Of a stretch of 64,000 bases of DNA, positions 11,936 to 24,530 are shown one piece after another. How positions within the stretch are numbered: position 1 is the first letter of the stretch; the number at the start of each line of letters is the position of its first letter. The position numbers were made by a program, and so were the translations under genes. Source of the DNA: Pezicula radicicola (lineage: Eukaryota; Ascomycota; Leotiomycetes; Helotiales; Dermateaceae); NCBI GenBank assembly GCA_003008705.1, contig PDUO01000106.1:1-64000 (forward strand), given 5' to 3'. The notes beneath the pieces were generated by a model. That model was not told the DNA's origin. It did not search any database and saw only the letters and a program-made list of their open reading frames with translations.

Positions 11936-13543
11936 CTTTCCAAGCTCGGGATCTAGAGTTATTATAGATTTATGGTCCGTTACAAAGGGCTTTAATAGAA
12001 CGCTAGATTGCTGCATCTACCCATTTGCAAGTTGGCAATGAATCCAAGCACTCTATCAACACTACAAGTGACCCGTATATTGTCACTCTGTATATCCTTA
12101 TAGTAAACAAAAAAGTGGCTTGTTTCAACAAGCATCTAAAAAAAAAGTTGGTAATCGAGTGCCTTTGCAGCAATGATCGCGTAGTCAAATCTATAACCGA
12201 TCGCCTAAATGAATCCTATCCCCGAAAGAATCCCGCAGGTTTCAAGCCTCACCATTACAATATAACTATAGTTAGAGCAGAGAAAGCAACACGTATTTCG
12301 CAGGCAGTTGCTGCCGTAGTCACAGGAGAATTCACAGGCTAGAGTAAAGCAGTTTCCGTCTTTCTTGAACAAAGCCGAATTCTAGAATAATTATATAGTA
12401 ACATAAAAATGTTTCGGACTTGATTTCATTATACAAGTAAAGGTAAATTTTAAGGAGGGGAGGGGGGGTTTAATTTTGGAGTTGATTATTGATAGCTCTT
12501 TTGTCATTAATCTATAGATATAAATTTCGACGTTGGATCAACAAAGAAATAGTGGATCACATCCCAATTCTCCCCGAGTCTCAGCAAAGCATCCGCAGAG
12601 CATGCAACCACCCAAAACCACCGACCAAAACTACCGGCCCGACCAGAAACATCTATCCATGCTATATTTCACCAAACAAGATATATTACAATCGCAAAGT
12701 GAGGAAATTGAACTTTACGCCTTCCTTCCTTAGTTCAAGCTTGAGACCTGTACAGAGATGGTTGTTGTCGGGAATACTTGAGGAGGCCTAGAGATCAAGA
12801 CGACCTATCTATATTGGTTTGTGTCACTGGGTTCCTCACCGAGTAGAAATCAACCAAGGAAGGTATCTTCTAGATTGGGGCTTGTAGTAGTGTTAGTAAT
12901 GTAGAGGTTGATTGTTTAATAGTTGAAGTGAAAAGATATATACAACAATCTCTTTTTCTTAGCACTTTGTCCGCCTTGTTCCTTGCTGTTTACTTATGAC
13001 ATTCGCTCCTTAGTAGATAACTCTATAGTACGTGCATTGCGACGACTTTACGTAAGTTCAATTGCTACCTTTGACTTTAGAAGCTCTTGCGACTCTGGTA
13101 CACCTTCGTGTATTACCGCCGAGACCTCGCGTGGTAGATCCTTAGCTAGGCTTGATGTTCGAAAAAGGTCCTCCACTCACTACTGGCGACAAATTATAGC
13201 TAGAGAAGTATATCGTTCGTATATCTCGGTATAGTCGCATCGAGAAGGGTAGTTTATCGGGGCTCCGACTTTACGGTGTTTCGGTGAATTCTAGAGGTAC
13301 AATCGTAGGGCAGGAACGTTGCTTTATAGGAGGTTCCTCGGGACTTTGGATAGAAAGATTAGGTTGTGTAAAGGTGGAGGAGTTGGAGGACGTGATAGTC
13401 GGTGCAGCTCTAGCGCCTAGAGTCTTGTAAGCACGATAAGTAGGATCCAAATAATAATATCATAGTGGGTTGTTGCTATAGGTAGAAAAGCAAGACGAGA
13501 GAGAGAAAGAGAAAGAGAAAGATGAGCAGGAAGGTGGTGATAC
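11936..13543. other. Intergenic, no supported gene
   Basis: Several frames of 60-105 codons exist (for example 12025-12342, 12489-12791, 12983-13234, all plus), but none shows a recognisable motif, convincing start or splice pattern. A G-rich tract occurs at 12452-12470 and a GA-rich run (gagagaaagagaaagaga) at 13498-13520. Confidence 0.4.
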
Positions 13544-13763
13544 TGTAACCTGGGGGCGATGAGGAAGTGATAAGGAACTGGAATCTCTGGATACTACGTA
13601 CTATAACTTTCCGTACGTATACAAGATATTTCGACGCTCTACTTGTTATAAAGTAATGAAATCATACGAACAGCTAGAGCACATAACTATTATATAGAGT
13701 AAGTAGGTAACTTATATACTAAATCACGTGTATTTTACGGAGATGAAATTAGTTGTTGTTACA
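13544..13763. mobile_element. Possible solo LTR
   Basis: The 220-bp segment starts TGTAAC and ends GTTACA; with one flanking base on each side the termini form the inverted pair CTGTAAC/GTTACAG. Length and the TG...CA ends fit a small solo LTR of a Gypsy-type element. The 5 bp on each side (gatac and ggaat) do not match, so no target-site duplication supports it, and no internal region is seen. It could be chance. Confidence 0.22.
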
Positions 13764-15019
13764 GGAATAAGAGGACTAGAACCTTTTCTAGAAGTTGGAC
13801 ACCCAAGAACCCAGGAACCTAGGAATCAGGAATTAAGAATCTAAATCCAGCTTAGCACAGAACAAGATCTATGATTCTAGGTCTAGGAACTCCTAACCCA
13901 AGTCACGCGTTCCTGCATTCCTTTCCACTATGGCTCTCTCCCCGAGCGTAGCAGAAATGTGAATATAACTTGGCGCGACCAATCTTCTCTATACTTTGTA
14001 TCTTGCACCATCTTAACTTAACTAATCGATTAATTATTATAAGCGAGCTAACTATAATATACCCAGTAATAGTATTGATACTATTATCTTTAAAGGCTTC
14101 GAAACATCACCTTCTAAAGGCATCCTTGCCGCCGAAAATGTACTCCAGTAGGACTTTCCCGGCCGCGCTATCCAGATACCCTTCGATAAATTCCTTAAGA
14201 AGAGTTTCCAGGGGAGTCTCTGCAAGCGCGTAGCTAGGATCTTTCACTACTTCGAGGATCCCTAACGGTTGACCATCTTCCAGCCCGCAATAGAGAGACT
14301 TTTGGGTGAGATGCGGCACCTCGAGCTCTCTTTCTTTTTTTAATAAAAGTAACCTTCTTAGATATTGAGAGTTATACGCAGAGATTGATCTAAGCCAAGA
14401 CGTAGTATGTTAGTTTCTCTTGCTTTCTCTTAGTAGCTCGCTTATTCCGCGTTTTTATGTGTTCGTCCTTATTATACCTCAGTCAGCTCTACGTAAACAG
14501 CACCGCTAAATTTTCTTAAGATAAATTGTATACGTAGTACAATGTACTAATATTCAAGACTATAAGCTAGATACGGAATTACAGACGTGATTTAATTATC
14601 CTAGATTCTTCGTAGTGGAGTAAATTTCCTTAGCCTTAAGTAATGTACTTAGAACTCCCCTGGGTACAACTACAGCGAGGGTCTCTTTTATAGGTCAAGG
14701 GATTCAAGGATTCCCCTCGTGGACTCGTGGAGCGTGGTTTCTCTTATTTTCCTTCTACATTAACAAGTTGAACAGACCATGACTTGATTTCGTCATCGCG
14801 AGGTAGGCGGCGTGTAGTAACTGGTTGTGCGTAGTATCTTCTCTGCTGGGGGTTAAAAAGCTTTGTAGCTGTGGCAGAGAGGCTGAGTAAAACGTATCCT
14901 TGCGTGGGTTAGACGACCGAAGAATGTAGATACCAAAGATAGTCCGCCAGATAATTCAGTTTCGAAGCCCATATTACTACCTATTGCTGTGGCCATATAA
15001 TTCAGTTTCGAAGCCTATA
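13764..15019. other. Intergenic; one short minus-strand ORF
   Basis: A 70-codon minus-strand frame (14107-14319) encodes an acidic, well-formed-looking stretch (motifs LGILEVVKDPSYALAE and TLLKEFIEGYLD) that could be a fragment of a real protein. I do not recognise it. Near-duplicate phrases at 14956-14977 and 14997-15018 (ataattcagtttcgaagcc) show a short local duplication of about 41 bp. Nothing else can be assigned. Confidence 0.35.
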
Positions 15020-15720
15020 TTAGTTCCTATTGCTGTGGTCATATAATTCAATTCCAAAGCCCGAGGCAGTATTACCTGAGGCAATTGTTACCTGAATTTC
15101 TGCCTGGAATTTTTCTTGCCAAGAATTTACCAAGGTGCAAGAAATTTTGCAGCAAACCGTTTTCTCTCCATCGTACCTCCTAAGAAACATACAGGCCGAT
15201 TCCGCTTCTTCGGCTTTTTGAATGATCCCCCTTTCATCCTCTGAGACAAGGATGTGTCTGGGGTAAAATGTCTCGCGGAGCAACATGACTTGATTGACTG
15301 CCGGCATCCTCTAGCAGAGATGCAGCATCAGAGCTTCATTATTGGTGAGAGGGATGGTGGCTTTCTAACCCTTGTGAAAGTCCCCTAATTCTCCTAGCTC
15401 GGACTGCTGTAAGGTATTAACATCCAGATCGGCGGGCAATTCATCAATTGCTGAATAGATTCTTTTCAAATGAGACGGCATCCATCTATTGTAAACATTC
15501 TTGGTAAAATTTGTACGCCGTCTATTTCTCTTTGCCGTCTAGTTCCGTGACGTCGAATTTCCGAATCGGATGGATGGCAGTAGAAGTTGGTTTCGTCTCT
15601 ATCAATTACAGAATAATGGCCGTAGACTCGTGTTGTTTCGTGATCATGTGAAATTGAGAAGGCGAGAATCTCCTAGTGAAACTCCTTTTCGCGTTTTACA
15701 AGTCTAAAGAGTTTGACATG
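15020..15720 (-). pseudogene. DUF7924-like fungal protein fragment, broken
   Basis: Reading leftward from about 15715: REKEFHxEILAFSISHDHET, then RVYGHYSVIDRDETNFY, then (after a frame change) FTKNVYNRWMPSHLKRIYSA and IDELPADLD, and finally the open frame 15020-15307. The block 'ISHDHxxxRxYGHYxVIxxxxTxFYxHP ... TKNVYxxWMPxHLKRIxSAIDELP' is what I remember of a large uncharacterised ascomycete family (DUF7924). At least three stops plus one frameshift break it. Function is unknown; members are often found in variable, repeat-rich parts of genomes. The family name is from memory and should be taken as tentative, but the pseudogene status is clear. Confidence 0.55.
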
Positions 15721-15814
15721 CCTCTCAATGCAAGTGTCATGCTCTAGGCATTCTGCCTATCGGCGATATCGAGAGCTGCAGCGCCGTACTTCACTTCGCA
15801 TGTTATGAATGGGA

Positions 15815-15965
15815 AGTACTTCTTTTGGTGTACTCTTCTTTCGGTGTACTCTTCTGTCGGCGCACTCTCCCTCCGCCCACTCTCCTTTAGCACACTCTCT
15901 CATTGTACACTCTGTCATTCTGCCCCCTCCCTCATTCTGCCCCTCCCTCATTCTACCCCCTCCCA
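15815..15965. repeat. Degenerate short tandem repeat
   Basis: A pyrimidine-rich run of imperfect 15-16 bp units around the core GGTGTACTCTTCTTTC drifts into CACTCTC and then CATTCTGCCCCTCCCT units. The open frames over it (for example 15757-15951 on the minus strand) are products of the periodicity, not genes. Confidence 0.7.
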
Positions 15966-18774
15966 GAAAAGCTAGTCTAAATAACAGCTGCTTATCTTAC
16001 TCGTCACATAGCCAGTCTCCTTCTACTCTGTTCTTTCCTCCCCTTTAAATCTCTAGATATTCTCTAGCGCTTCTCAAACTTATAGAAAGAGAGTTTTCGA
16101 ATAAGAATAAACCTTGGTTCTCAGATTAAACGGAGCAAAGGCCGTGATTCTTCATTATAAGGTATGAACCCCGGATCACATTTTGAATATATAGGAAATG
16201 GTACGAGTGAAGTATGTAGTGGAAATCATGATTGAAGACTTGATTGATTGTGTCTATTAAGTGGGAGGCAAGTAGGGTTTATATACTAAAGGAGAGACGC
16301 CCAAAATGGGCCCAAACTCATACAAAATAAGGATTTAAGGTACTATTCCCTTTACGTAAAAATGGTACTATTATAGTCTAGAATGGCCGGCAATAAGATG
16401 TGATTTCGGAGGGATCGGCGGGCTCCTTGGCCACCAGAATGAAGATATACTAAAAACACGTAATTAAAGGCCGATATAAGGGCTCTATGCTTTATGTACT
16501 CAACCCCGACTCTAGATTTGCAGTACCATCTTGGGTCGCCGAAGCCGGTACAGGATCTAAAGGATTTAAAGGGGGAAATGTACTTAGGGGAAGACTGGTT
16601 GTCGATTTCGACTTGGAGCGTCTAGCACCCTTCTAGTCAGCTTTTTGAGCATAGATATTATCCTCAAAAAATCGCTTAATACAATTTACATCACGGTCAA
16701 AGTAATATTCTACGTTTGCGTAGGCTTCTACTCTAGTGGGTGTATCTCAGGCGTCGCCTCGTCATCTTGCTTCTATACTTTGACTATGAATATCGTTAGG
16801 AAGCTTTCAACACTTGACTTCTATACTTTATTGGTGTATTGGCAACTTAAGGCGTTGGCTTGGTGTTAGCTTCAAGGTAGGTTTCGTAGAGTACTCTAGT
16901 GGTTTAGTGCTGTGTTGTCTTTTCTCCGTCTATAGGTGTCACCTTTATATTCCGCAGCTAGTAGTTTTACGCTCAGAGAAATTATAGTTGTTAGAGAGTA
17001 TCTTTTACCACTTCGTTATTTATTATAGCTAAATTCCTTGTGGCTATTAGGTTACTAAGGTAAGTTACTCGGCCACTCCCTGCTTAAGCGACGGGCGAAT
17101 AAGCAGCCGGTTATGGGTTACAGAACCGGAAAATACTGTACTGTATACGCTCGGCAATATATAGATGCATCTTGGAGAGACAAAGGAAGGCTCGACAGTG
17201 TAATTCGGTTTTAAAAGCTACTGATATTTTCTCTAGGCTAGTCCTTACCGTTGGATCACTAGATGTAGGCTGCAGAGAAGCATGTCGATTGCTATAAAGT
17301 GTTAATGCTAATAACTCGCGGTGATAGGAGTTATTCTTGAAGCACCCAAGCTCGGGAGTCTATAGGATCACGAGGCCTAAATGTACTGTATTTCTTCCCT
17401 GATCGAGGGAAAATATAGATATCGCCGGGCTGCGCAGCGTAAACGTTTACACAATTCAGGTGTAGACAGCAGAGCCAACAGCTAGTCTAGAACTTTCTTT
17501 AAAAATATCTCCAGGAGATATCCATCCTAGAAAGTCTCTAGTGTATTTTTGCTAAAGTAACTATCTACCGGCATCCACGAGGCTGTTGTAGCACAATTTG
17601 GCATGGATGTGGGAGATATAAAGGATACCTACTATTAGGATTTTTCGGGATTTTATCGTTAGATAAACCCAGGAATAGAAGTTTAGATCTTAGTATATCC
17701 CTTTCTCTCAGTCTTTTTACTAACACAAGCTAAGTTGATACTATGTAGATAGGAGGCTGGACGATGAACGATGCCGGCTAGCTAACTTCAATAACTTTCT
17801 CCGACCTTCTAGCGTCCTTAAGTACTTAAAGTGCCTTCTTCGTATCACTCTTATCATTCTTGGAAACCTATCTATGGCTTTGATGGCGTTGATATTAATT
17901 AGGAGTATCCAGTAGCTCCAGATCGAAATGATAATATAGAGACCTGCGTTTATTTATATCTGTAATTTTTTTTTCAACTTAGCGCTTTAAAACTAATCCA
18001 ATTTTATCTAAATCCCTATCCACGTTCTTCACCGGCCTCTATCCAATCTCCCTCGCATTGTTCGCGTCACTCTTGCTAAACAGACGCCGTGCCTAATTTT
18101 AGACGCTAGATGCATTAACATTAACAGTGAATTAATTAACAAAGATACTCTAAAGGAGATTCAAGCGAAACAGAGACAGCCTTATATAGATGAGGACTTT
18201 AAACGCTCGTCAAAGAGATTGGATAGGCCGTAAGAAAAGCTATAGTACAAGTTGGTGACGGCGGGATTGTTTTATTAGTTGATTAGGAATTGCAAAACCG
18301 AAGTTGGTAATAGTACTTAACATTTATACGATAAATTAGTTAGTTAAAGCGTTGGTCTCATATCTCCATATAATTAAATAGTTCACTATTTGGCCATCTA
18401 AACCATCCTGGCTGGAATCTTATTGTTTCCCTATTAAATTGTTAAGCTTGTATTAATTGGCGTTAACCTTGGGGAAATAAGCTAACACTAGCATTCCGAA
18501 TCTCTGCTAAACTACTATACACTAAGAGCAAAATGGTACGAATACATTGTAGATCTCTATTATTGAGAAGAGTTTCCATGGTTCGAGATAGTAATAAGCC
18601 TATATAAATATACGCGCTAGTAATGCCGAGATGAAGGGACGAAGAACATATCTACCTACAAATTAGAACATCACTATCCTTATTAATATAGTCGTATAAG
18701 CTTAACTATAGCTCTAAATTATAGTAGGTTCTAGAATTTCTAGCAACGTCTAGCTTACATTCCTTTAAGTACTT
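15966..18774. other. Long intergenic stretch, no supported gene
   Basis: Moderately AT-rich sequence with stops in all frames. A 74-codon plus frame (16645-16869) has no motif. Short phrases resemble decayed transposon DNA but nothing can be named. No tRNA or rRNA signature was seen. Confidence 0.4.
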
Positions 18775-18864
18775 TTGGATTTTCCTTTCTACAAGCTTTT
18801 CTTGCTGCAAGGCTTACCTTTAGTCACTCATTTGTTCTCTAAACCTTTCGTTCATTATATAGCC

Positions 18865-18981
18865 ATGCGCTTCTCTACCTCTCTTCTGGCCGCTGGCTTC
18901 ACGGCTCCAGTGTTTGCGGCCCTGGTATCTCAATTCGATCCTCAAGCTACCAGGCTGCATCCTACATGCTACGAAAAATAA
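18865..18981 (+). pseudogene. Truncated N-terminus of a secreted protein
   Basis: An ATG at 18865 opens MRFSTSLLAAGFTAPVFAAL, a textbook fungal signal peptide (basic residue, hydrophobic core, small residues before a likely cleavage site), followed by about 19 residues and a TAA at 18979-18981. After the stop the frame shows no known domain. It is most likely the 5' end of a secreted or cell-wall protein gene cut short by mutation or rearrangement. A genuine 38-residue secreted peptide cannot be excluded but there is no support for it. Confidence 0.4.
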
Positions 18982-19144
18982 GCTACTATATCTAATCCGG
19001 GAGAAAGCACTCAGCCAGCCATTCCCAATCCCGACGAAGCCATTATTCGCCGCCAATAAACTGTGGTCATGAGGCACTGGGTGTCGCCCAACCTTCAACC
19101 TTGCTCTTCCGGGCGGTCAGAATCGCATAATTAAAGACAAACCA

Positions 19145-19400
19145 ATGTCTGCCCTTGACCGGGACCAGATGCACAGGCGTCCTGAATGCATCGATGTCGA
19201 TGTAGAGCAGGCGATTGCGAGCGCATCAAAAGCATTTGCATCATGGCGTCGTAGGTCCAGGAGAGAAAGAGGTCGGATTATTCGGGGATGGCATGATCTT
19301 GTTATTGAAGCTAAAGAAGATCTTACAAAACTGATTTTGCTTAAAAATGGAAAAGCATACCCTGACGCTGCTGGCGAGGTGAAAATTGCTGAACTGCTGA
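19145..19400 (+). pseudogene. Aldehyde dehydrogenase (succinate-semialdehyde type) fragment
   Basis: The frame encodes VDVEQAIASASKAFASWRRR, then RERGRIIRGWHDLVIEAKED, then LTKLILLKNGKAYPDAAGEV and KIAEL. This matches the N-terminal NAD-binding segment of ALDH enzymes of the succinate-semialdehyde dehydrogenase group (typically ...ASKAFxxWxxxxxxERxxxLRxWxDLxxxxxEDLAxLxTxENGKxxxDAxGEV). Only about 80 residues remain of a ~500-residue enzyme; the catalytic Cys and Glu regions are absent. Similarity ends around 19400 and ankyrin repeats begin about 75 bp further on the same strand, so this is a breakpoint between unrelated genes. Confidence 0.7.
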
Positions 19401-19472
19401 AATGTAGTGTTTGGTTTTTTTGGGGGGTGGGGTTTCATTGGAGGTGATACTGTAAGCGAAATATCGGTTAAC

Positions 19473-20800
19473 AGAATCTTGTCGAAGCTGGTGCAGATGT
19501 AAATGCAAGAGCAAACCAGCAATGCACAGCACTAGAGCGCGCAGGAGCTGGCGGATATACGAAAGTTGTAAAATTTCTACTGAAAAACGGTGCAGAGGTA
19601 AACCTTGAGACTGGCGATTCGGGAAGCGCGTTACTAAGCGCTGCAGCTGAAGGATGATGGGTAACTGTTAAGCTTCTGCTCGACAATGGAGCCAATATCA
19701 ATGCCCAAGGAGGAGCATATAGAAACGCTCTCCAAGCAGCGACAAGAATTGAAGGAAACGAAGCCGTTGTCAGATTTTTACTCGATCGAGGAGCTAAGAT
19801 TAATGCCTAAGGTAGAGTGTATGGCAATGCCCTCCAAGCAGCAGCAGCAGCAAATGGAGAGAACGAAGCTGTGATTAGATTTCTACTCGATCGAGGAGCC
19901 CATATCAATGCCTAAGGCGGGTATTACGGCAACACCCTCCAAGAATTAGCAGCAGTATATGTAGGAAACGAAGCTATAGTCAGACTCCTCCTTGATCGAG
20001 GAACCGATATCAATGCTCAAGGCGGGCATTACGGCAACGCCCTCCAAGCAGCCGTTACAAGGGAAGGAAACGAAGCTGTGGTCAGACTTCTACTCGATCG
20101 AGGAGCTGATATCAATAAGAAAGATTCTCAAAGCCGACTGCTAATTCACTTCGCTATGAGTGGATACGGGGTAGAAATGGCCAAGTACTTGTTGAGTCTC
20201 GGTGCATAGCCCAATTGGACTTACATAGACCAGTAGGGTCGCTCTGCACTTCATTTTACTGCCTCGGCGAGGTCTGTTGAAAATGTTGAGCTTATTCTCT
20301 CGTCTGACACTGAAATCGATATCAATTTGTCAGATACGCAAGGCTGGACTCCTCTCCACTGAGCTTACCGGCGTGGAAATGTTGATACTGTTCAACTGCT
20401 CGTTGAGTCTGGAGCTGACTTAGTGACTGAAAATATTCAATTGGGGACACCACTTGATGTTGCAACATTTTGTGGTAACGGCGATCTGATACCTACTCTA
20501 TCCTAACTGCAAGGGGTTATCTGATCAAGACGTTTAACAAAAGGTTTTTAATGCAGGGAAGAATTATTATAGTAACTGCGACAGCTTTTTTCTTGTATGT
20601 GTAGTCGAGTCCCCTCACCTGTTTACTTTAATTTACTGGATATAATAGGAAATATACAGTACTCATTACAAATGCAATGACTAGAGTATTTGACTTCGAC
20701 CTATGTTTCTACTGTATTGAAGATGCTACAGTTATACACGAACCGAGTCAGACTTTCAGAGCAATGGCGGATGAATTTAATGAGGAATTCTAGATGCTCT
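19473..20800 (+). pseudogene. Ankyrin-repeat protein with possible ZZ-like zinc finger, broken
   Basis: At least eight ankyrin repeats are readable, for example NLVEAGADVNARANQQCTAL, VVKFLLKNGAEVNLE, VVRLLLDRGADINKKD and WTPLH-stop-AYRRGNVDTVQLLVESGADL. Between 19690 and 20115 the DNA itself is repeated with a period of about 105 bp (GAACGAAGC recurs near 19756, 19861, 19967 and 20070), so these repeats were recently duplicated. Two repeat units carry GCCTAAGG where sister units carry GCTCAAGG or GCCCAAGG: a Gln codon CAA turned into TAA, a CA-context transition. Further stops occur downstream. Around 20690-20760 a cysteine-containing segment FDFDLCFYCIED...HEPSQTF resembles the end of a ZZ-type zinc finger, which often follows ankyrins in such fungal proteins; this part is tentative. 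No effector or NTPase domain is visible upstream, where an ALDH fragment abuts it. Confidence 0.75.
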
Positions 20801-21069
20801 TTCAGAACATGGTGGTAGAACTGCTACTGAGACGAGAGATATTGACTCGTGGGCAGTGATTTCAAACACAATGGGCAGACATGCATTTGAACTGTCTCGG
20901 CTTTATAAATCTATACAATGTAGGCTCATTCGCAGAGGGAGTAAAATACTCACTCGTCTCATAGTTTTATCTAGTAATTTTGTAGTGCATATAGATAAAC
21001 TTGTAACGCTAGCTCAGCGACTCTATCGCGTTCGCCCATTCATATTGTAAGAGTCTAGCCAAGCGCCTT
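20801..21069. other. Short gap between the two ankyrin pseudogenes
   Basis: A plus-strand frame (20856-21050) with SNTMGRHAFELSRLYKS may be the decayed C-terminus of the preceding ankyrin gene. The convergent minus-strand gene ends just to the right. Confidence 0.3.
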
Positions 21070-24000
21070 TCTCAAGTAATAGCTTCACGATTTCCCTAGT
21101 GCCCATTCGCTGCAGCTATGAATAGCGGCGTTAGACTATTCTTGTCTTTAAGGATGAACTCAGCACTTCTTTCGAGTAGCAGCTCGACCACCACTTCGTG
21201 CCCATTGCTAGCTGCCCAAAAGAACGGTGTATGACCATCGGAGTCTTCCGAGTCGATGTCGACATTGCCCATCGCGAGTTGTAGCTCTACTACCGTCCCG
21301 TGCCTTCTCTCAGCAGCTATACGACAGCGGCGTCCGGCCCAAGGAATCTTTGGTGTCAATACTAGCGCCAATTTGATCTGCCCTTCGCAAAATAGCCTTC
21401 AACAGCCCTACCACCTGATACTTCGACATCACATGTACGAGGCTAGTCCCCTCTGGTGGACAGTCACTAGAATCCTTCTCCATTGTTCTGTAATACGCAC
21501 CCATCGTTCCACGAGATCATTTGATGGCCAAGCAAACAATTCCAGAAGATCCTCCTGAAGGAAACCTGGACCGTCGCTTCGCTTTGCGTGCGCCACCCAC
21601 GAGGTCGTAGCGTAATGCAAGAAAGGAAAACCACTGGACTTATAGCTTGCTGACGAACTGACCTCCTCCATCGCTAAATAGCATAGGCAAATTCTGGCTA
21701 GCCGAGATTGTGCCATTCCGATTGAATTGACCATCATGAAGCTACCGTCCAATGCTGATAGGCCCTGCTGGACAAAGAAATCCTTGACAGATGAGTGGAT
21801 GAACTGGATAACCTCCGTATGAGGAGACGGTGTGACTTCAGCAAGACCACAGCTGTGAGTCAATATAGTCTTCTCTATTGTGTCATTGTCCGATATGTAA
21901 GCTTCCGTACTCTGACATGCTTGTAATGACCGGTGTGGGCAGTCAGCCTCGATAGCTATGGCCCATTGCAATTCGTCTATTGATAAGGGTCTTGTCGCAA
22001 AGCAGATCCACTGGATTAGTTTCATGGAATCCCATCTCATGCTTCGAGTAAGTTCGTTGTACAGTGAGTTGAGGTCTGAAGGGGTAGAAACGATTTTCGC
22101 CTCAATCTCACTCAACGAGGCACCGTCGCGAGCAAGGAGCTGAGTTTAGTTCACAATCAGGTGTGCCCACATGAAAACGCCGTAGGCACGATCCATGATT
22201 ATACCCCGGATCGTCGATGATGGTAAATAGAGTGTAGAGAGGGCGTTATACTCGAAAGTCGTAATACCTGTCGGTTTTCATGCTCAAGATATATTTCAAA
22301 CATGCTTCCTAGAGCTAGGATCGGGTAGTAACGGCAAGTGAAGCAGATGTACAATTGTTGGAGTTTAGTAGACATGGACGGCAGCTGTAGCAAGAACTGA
22401 GAAGTTCTGAGCGAGTCTCTAGAACCGTTAAAAGAGAAGACTTGAAGAAAAGCTGCAGCTCGATTTGATCCCAATGCCACTCTCTATCCGGCACTTATAC
22501 CGTGCGTGAAAGGCTGAGATAAGGTCTGGTAGTGAGTGCATTGGGGACCTGCCTGAGGACTTGATGAAGGAGAGACCGGAAGAGAACGAGCGGAGTCCTT
22601 TGGAGTTCAACACCGCGACGGTGAAAAAGAAACGAGAGAATAAGGGCTCCATCCCCGATATTCTATTTCCCCATTCTATCGATGATATACCGTAATAAAG
22701 TTGACTTCCTAGAGCCAGGCTTCCCTTTGATCCACAGTAGGCCTCGATCGGAAGCAGTCTTGAAATAGACTGATTTGAGACGTCCAAGTATCCTCGGTGT
22801 CGGAATCCCCTAGGGCTTGACTGGAGTTTGACTTTGAATCTCCCTGTATCCTCACTTCGTTGCTACCTTGCGATCTCGAGTCGCCTTTCTTCGTCCTACC
22901 AGCACAGGGACAAGAATGCCACGGACCGGAGGTGGTCTTCCAGATGTTGGTGTAATTTTACAGGGATATGTCCGAAATCTTGCTCGCCGACATTCTCACC
23001 AAAGTGAGATGCATCTTCCGCCGCTGTGGCTGTCGAGTTGGTCTCGCGGTGATCTGACGGTAAGAGGAAGCTTACTTGAGCTTCTGAACCGCCTTGTTTT
23101 GGGGCCTTGTTTGATGTCCCAGGGGCTGTCTTTAGAGTTTTCTCCGAATTCTTAAGCCCAGTTGAACTCTGGTCATCTAATGACTTCAGCTTTCCTTGGC
23201 TAGCCTTGCCTTCATCATGTTCTGTACTGTTAAATTCTGTTCTTTCAGGAAGCTCGCTTACGTCCTCGTTGTAAAAAACGTATGTTGGTTCCAAAGAAGG
23301 GATAGTAACCTTACTTCGACGTACGATGTTGAGTAGCTCAGATTCTTGAATACCCCCAGAGTGAGCCGCGACCAAATGTTGGAAAAGATCATGCTCTGTA
23401 GCAAAAGGCAGGTTTACGTCCTGTCCAAACGTACAGTGATGCTGAAAAGGGCGATGAATATACTGGGCCTAGTCTGGGCCATGTCGTTCCCGCACATGAC
23501 TGAACCAGGCAGTACGATTTGAGAACGATGGCGGAAGGCTTCTATACTCGTTAAAGATACAGATGTAGAGTCGCATGTTAGTATTAACACAAGACCTAAA
23601 GTGCAAAAGTGTTAGTAGATGTGAACGTTATCGAGTGGATAAGAACGTACCTCCACCACTTTGGATTACTGATGTCGGCCTTTGTCACTTCCTCCGAACA
23701 GAACTGGCACTCGGTGTGGGAAGCATTGGCCGGTACAGTCGGCGGTCGAGGATATACAATGTCACCAACTCGATCTAATGAACCGCTACTCTTGATACTC
23801 GGCGCTGACTGCGCCGGTTTGTCCCGGCTTTTGTGGTACTTGCTCTCGTTGGCTCTGTGTTAGATCTATTAACAACGATTTTCGGGGTAGAAGTTAGTGC
23901 ATCTCTTTTAAGCTCTTCCAACGGAACTCGACCATGATTGGGAAGAGGGTCGGTCTTGTTTGGTAGCTTGACAGGTGCATCGTCGTCCCTCCGCTCAGTA

Positions 24001-24530
24001 GCAAGTTTGCTCTAACGGCTCTGCTGGTACCTTAGTCGGTTACGCCGATAGATAATAGACTTAACCAACTGCATCCGCAATGACTCGGGAGCATTTGGGA
24101 ACTTATAGTTGATGATTAAGAGGATTAAGTCCGGCAAGCCATCAGGAGGTTGGCTTTGGGAATACTCCTGCACCCTTTCTACATTATCACTGCGAGAGTG
24201 GTGGTAACTTGTCGCAGCGAGTCGATGGAGAAGGTCAATAGCTCCCACGATCCCATACACAACAACCCCACCAGGTTTCGAGTCGATCTGGTCTGGTGTC
24301 GGAGCTTGAGACTCCAAGGTTGATGGACGACGCCTCAAAACTTGCCTACACTTAGAAATTGTTGACGAATCTCACAAGACTAGTTACTACCTCGTGCAAG
24401 ACTTCTCCTGAGAACATTGAGAAGCAGAATGACCAGTTCCTTCGCTTCTAGAGCTTCCCGAAGGCGAGTGTCGAGCGATGCACATAGGTCTTAAGCGAAG
24501 GCGATAGCACCGGAGGCATGTCGAACAAAT
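21070..24530 (-). pseudogene. C2H2 finger-NACHT-ankyrin NLR-like protein, broken
   Basis: Read from right to left. N-terminal block near 24520-24385: DLCASLDTRLREALEAKELV followed by ILLLNVLRRSLARG. Then a region with LLHRLAATSYHHSRSDNVER (24338-24012). Then Cys/His fingers: ECQFCSEEVTKADI, RLYICIFNEYRSLPPSF...WFSHVRERHG and HHCTFGQDVNLPF...HDLFQHLVAAHSGG (23750-23340). Then a P-loop CLWIKGKPGSRKSTL near 22740 (Gly to Arg within GxxGxGKST), the NACHT winged-helix segment ICFTCRYYPILALGSMFEIY, DRAYGVFMWAHLIVN and WDSMKLIQWICFATRPLSID (22330-21960), and finally ankyrin repeats (DSDGHTPFFWAASNGHEVVV, 21500-21070). Several stops and frameshifts separate the blocks. Intact relatives are sensor/switch proteins of fungal innate immunity or incompatibility. 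It is head to head with the protease pseudogene at 24660. Confidence 0.8.

Noticed and set aside
12025..12342. 105-codon plus-strand frame as a gene
   Set aside because: No motif, no splice context, weak start, and neighbouring frames are equally long.
15757..16048. Cys/Glu-rich and Ser/His-rich frames as genes
   Set aside because: They are produced by the 15-16 bp tandem repeat and change to a different simple repeat within the frame.
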